Assembly (NCBI GenBank): GCA_015478945.1
Contig: JABUQX010060003.1
Location: 10,001 to 20,000 of the forward strand
Direction: 5' to 3'
DNA length: 10,000 bases
Origin: Trachelipus rathkii
Lineage: Eukaryota; Arthropoda; Malacostraca; Isopoda; Trachelipodidae
This document shows positions 8,728-10,000 of this stretch, piece after piece. The notes beneath the pieces are model-generated. The model was not told the origin of the DNA. It made no database searches and was given only the letters and a program-made list of their open reading frames with translations. Each line of letters begins with the position of its first letter. The stretch's first letter is position 1. A program made the position numbers and the translations under genes.

Positions 8728-9284
8728 TAAAATTGTTTTAAGATCTATATTTGAGTTTTTTATAAAAATCACAAGTATAAATGATCAGTCTCATTAGGAA
8801 AAAGTTACAACCTCTCAAAGTTTAAAAAAATCCTATAGACTTTTCTTGTAAAAAAAACTGACTTTTTTTTATCGTAATTTACAAAATAGGCGCAAGGGAA
8901 GAATGTAAAAGAAATAGTAGCATAATGGTAGCCAGAACTCCATCTAGATTTACGGCAACGTAAATCCATGCACACTAGGTTTACGGCATCGTCGATCCAT
9001 CCAGATTAGGTCTCGGTTTAGACCCAACTAGTTCAGGTTATGATATGTTTTGTTAAGTATACTGTGTATACTTAACAAATTTTATTGTAACCTGAACTAG
9101 GATGGTCCTAAACCGACCTCGAGGCCCGTTCAGTTCCATCCTTTGAGAGGCTGTAACTTTTTTTCCTAAAGGGACCGATCACTTATTTTATTTATTTTTT
9201 TTATTCTTTATTACTATTTTTTTAAAGAGTCTATGCTGTGATTTTTATAAAATCTGTTTAGAGGCCCTTATTGTTAACAATTAC
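8726..9284. mobile_element. Large imperfect palindrome bounded by (TA)n, likely MITE or foldback element
   Basis: The centre is at 9064. TTGTTAAGTATAC (9050-9062) pairs with GTATACTTAACAA (9066-9078) across a 3-base loop. CTAGTTCAGGTTA (9028-9040) pairs perfectly with 9088-9100. TCGGTTTAGACC (9013-9024) pairs with 9104-9116 with one gap. CCTCTCAAAG (8811-8820) pairs with 9141-9150, and TATAAAAATCAC (8761-8772) with GTGATTTTTATA (9238-9249). The outermost bases (GGTAAAATTGTT at 8726; AACAATTACC at 9275-9284) also pair before both arms enter (TA)n. The left arm has about 167 extra bases between 8821 and 9008, and the right arm has a T-rich insert of about 47 bases near 9186-9233. No coding frame is present. 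Confidence 0.82.
8949..9002. repeat. 31-bp imperfect direct repeat with TTTACGGCA motif
   Basis: TTTACGGCAACGTAAATCCAT at 8949 and TTTACGGCATCGTCGATCCAT at 8980 are offset by 31 bp. The first copy contains its own small palindrome (TTTACG...CGTAAA). Both lie in the part of the left arm that has no partner in the right arm. Confidence 0.75.
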
Positions 9285-9351
9285 CATATATATATATATA
9301 TATATTTATATAAAGAAGAGTAGTATATATGAGCAGTATAAATATACATAT

Positions 9352-9422
<71 letters not shown>
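9285..9422. repeat. (TA)n arrays
   Basis: TA runs at about 9285-9304 and 9357-9422 flank an AAAGAAGAGTAGTATATATG island. The island resembles the AAGAGTATAGAGAATAGTAA island near 8612. Confidence 0.95.
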
Positions 9423-9425
<3 letters not shown>

Positions 9426-9667
9426 TTTGGAAAAATTTGAAATCAATAAATATTTCCTTTATCAAAATTAAAATATAAAAATTTTATTCAATGGTAAACT
9501 ATAATAAAATTTTCCTCCCTTCTCTTCATTCGAAAACTAGAAAAAATTTTTCTTTTACAAAAATAATTTAAAATATATATTACATTATTTTATTACTTTG
9601 ATGTAATTCAAAAGAACTCAGTCTTATTGAATTGCATGCTATTGTCTTTTAGTTTTTGCTAAAGGTC
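9423..9667. other. AT-rich spacer without recognisable features
   Basis: A-rich and T-rich sequence with no coding frame, RNA gene or clear repeat. Confidence 0.5.
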
Positions 9668-9697
9668 ATATATATATAGTATATGTGTTAAGTTATT

Positions 9698-9738
<41 letters not shown>

Positions 9739-9762
9739 GTTATATATTATATATATATATAG

Positions 9763-9818
<56 letters not shown>

Positions 9819-9822
9819 GTAT

Positions 9823-9865
<43 letters not shown>

Positions 9866-9929
9866 TGTTAAGAAGTTATTATATATTATATATATTATAT
9901 ATTATTATTATATATATATATATTATTAT

Positions 9930-9974
<45 letters not shown>
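9668..9974. repeat. (TA)n arrays with ATT and GTTAAG interruptions
   Basis: TA runs are broken by TTATTATT words and by GTTAAGTTATTA (near 9687) and GTTAAGAAGTTATTA (near 9868). The recurrence suggests duplication of one TA-plus-island unit. The array ends at the GCGCATATCCGCATC motif at the window edge. Confidence 0.93.
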
Positions 9975-9977
<3 letters not shown>

Positions 9978-10000
9978 GCTGCGCATATCCGCATCAGCCA

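Noticed and set aside
9050..9078. Bacterial-type intrinsic terminator
   Set aside because: The perfect hairpin has no GC-rich stem followed by a T run in a bacterial context; it is the centre of a much larger palindrome in eukaryote-like DNA.

Overview
This window looks like non-coding nuclear DNA from an animal. It is AT-rich and crowded with long (TA)n microsatellites. It also holds (GT)n/(CA)n tracts, a tRNA-derived SINE, a MITE with TA target duplications, two large inverted repeats, and eroded transposase-like coding remnants. I see no intact gene, operon, rRNA, CRISPR array or bacterial feature. Genome style (very long TA arrays running into GT, degenerate ATY triplet arrays, a tRNA SINE ending in (CA)n) would suit a mollusc such as a cephalopod, or a crustacean. 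That is a weak inference, because no diagnostic host gene is present. Layout: 1-290 is a degenerate triplet array. 650-1430 (minus) is the frameshifted C-terminal part of a hAT-type transposase-like protein. 1430-1990 is featureless. 1991-2090 carries a CCTGACTTT-motif repeat. 2104-3724 is mostly (TA)n with short islands, several containing CAGCAG. 3748-4405 is a head-to-head inverted pair of mariner-type transposase 3' ends, and the right copy still has a terminal-repeat-like end. 4406-4950 is featureless. 4954-5391 holds an unrecognised 145-codon open frame running into a 123-bp alternating purine-pyrimidine tract. 5801-6136 is more (TA)n. 6138-7165 is protein-like but broken sequence with a 79-bp tandem duplication, interrupted by a 462-bp pogo/Tigger-like MITE. 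7166-7388 is a SINE with a (CA)n tail. 7539-7859 is (TA)n with duplicated islands. 8118-8594 is a diverged minisatellite of about 61-69 bp. 8726-9284 is a large imperfect palindrome bounded by (TA)n on both sides. 9285-9974 is again mainly (TA)n. The parts do not form a pathway. They record repeated insertion of mobile elements, several with TA targets, into a TA-rich host region, followed by microsatellite growth and local duplication. The most useful points are the head-to-head transposase palindrome, the TA-bounded palindromic element, the undescribed-looking minisatellite, the reconstructed MITE boundaries and the hAT fossil. All family names come from reading motifs and recalling families; no database search was run.
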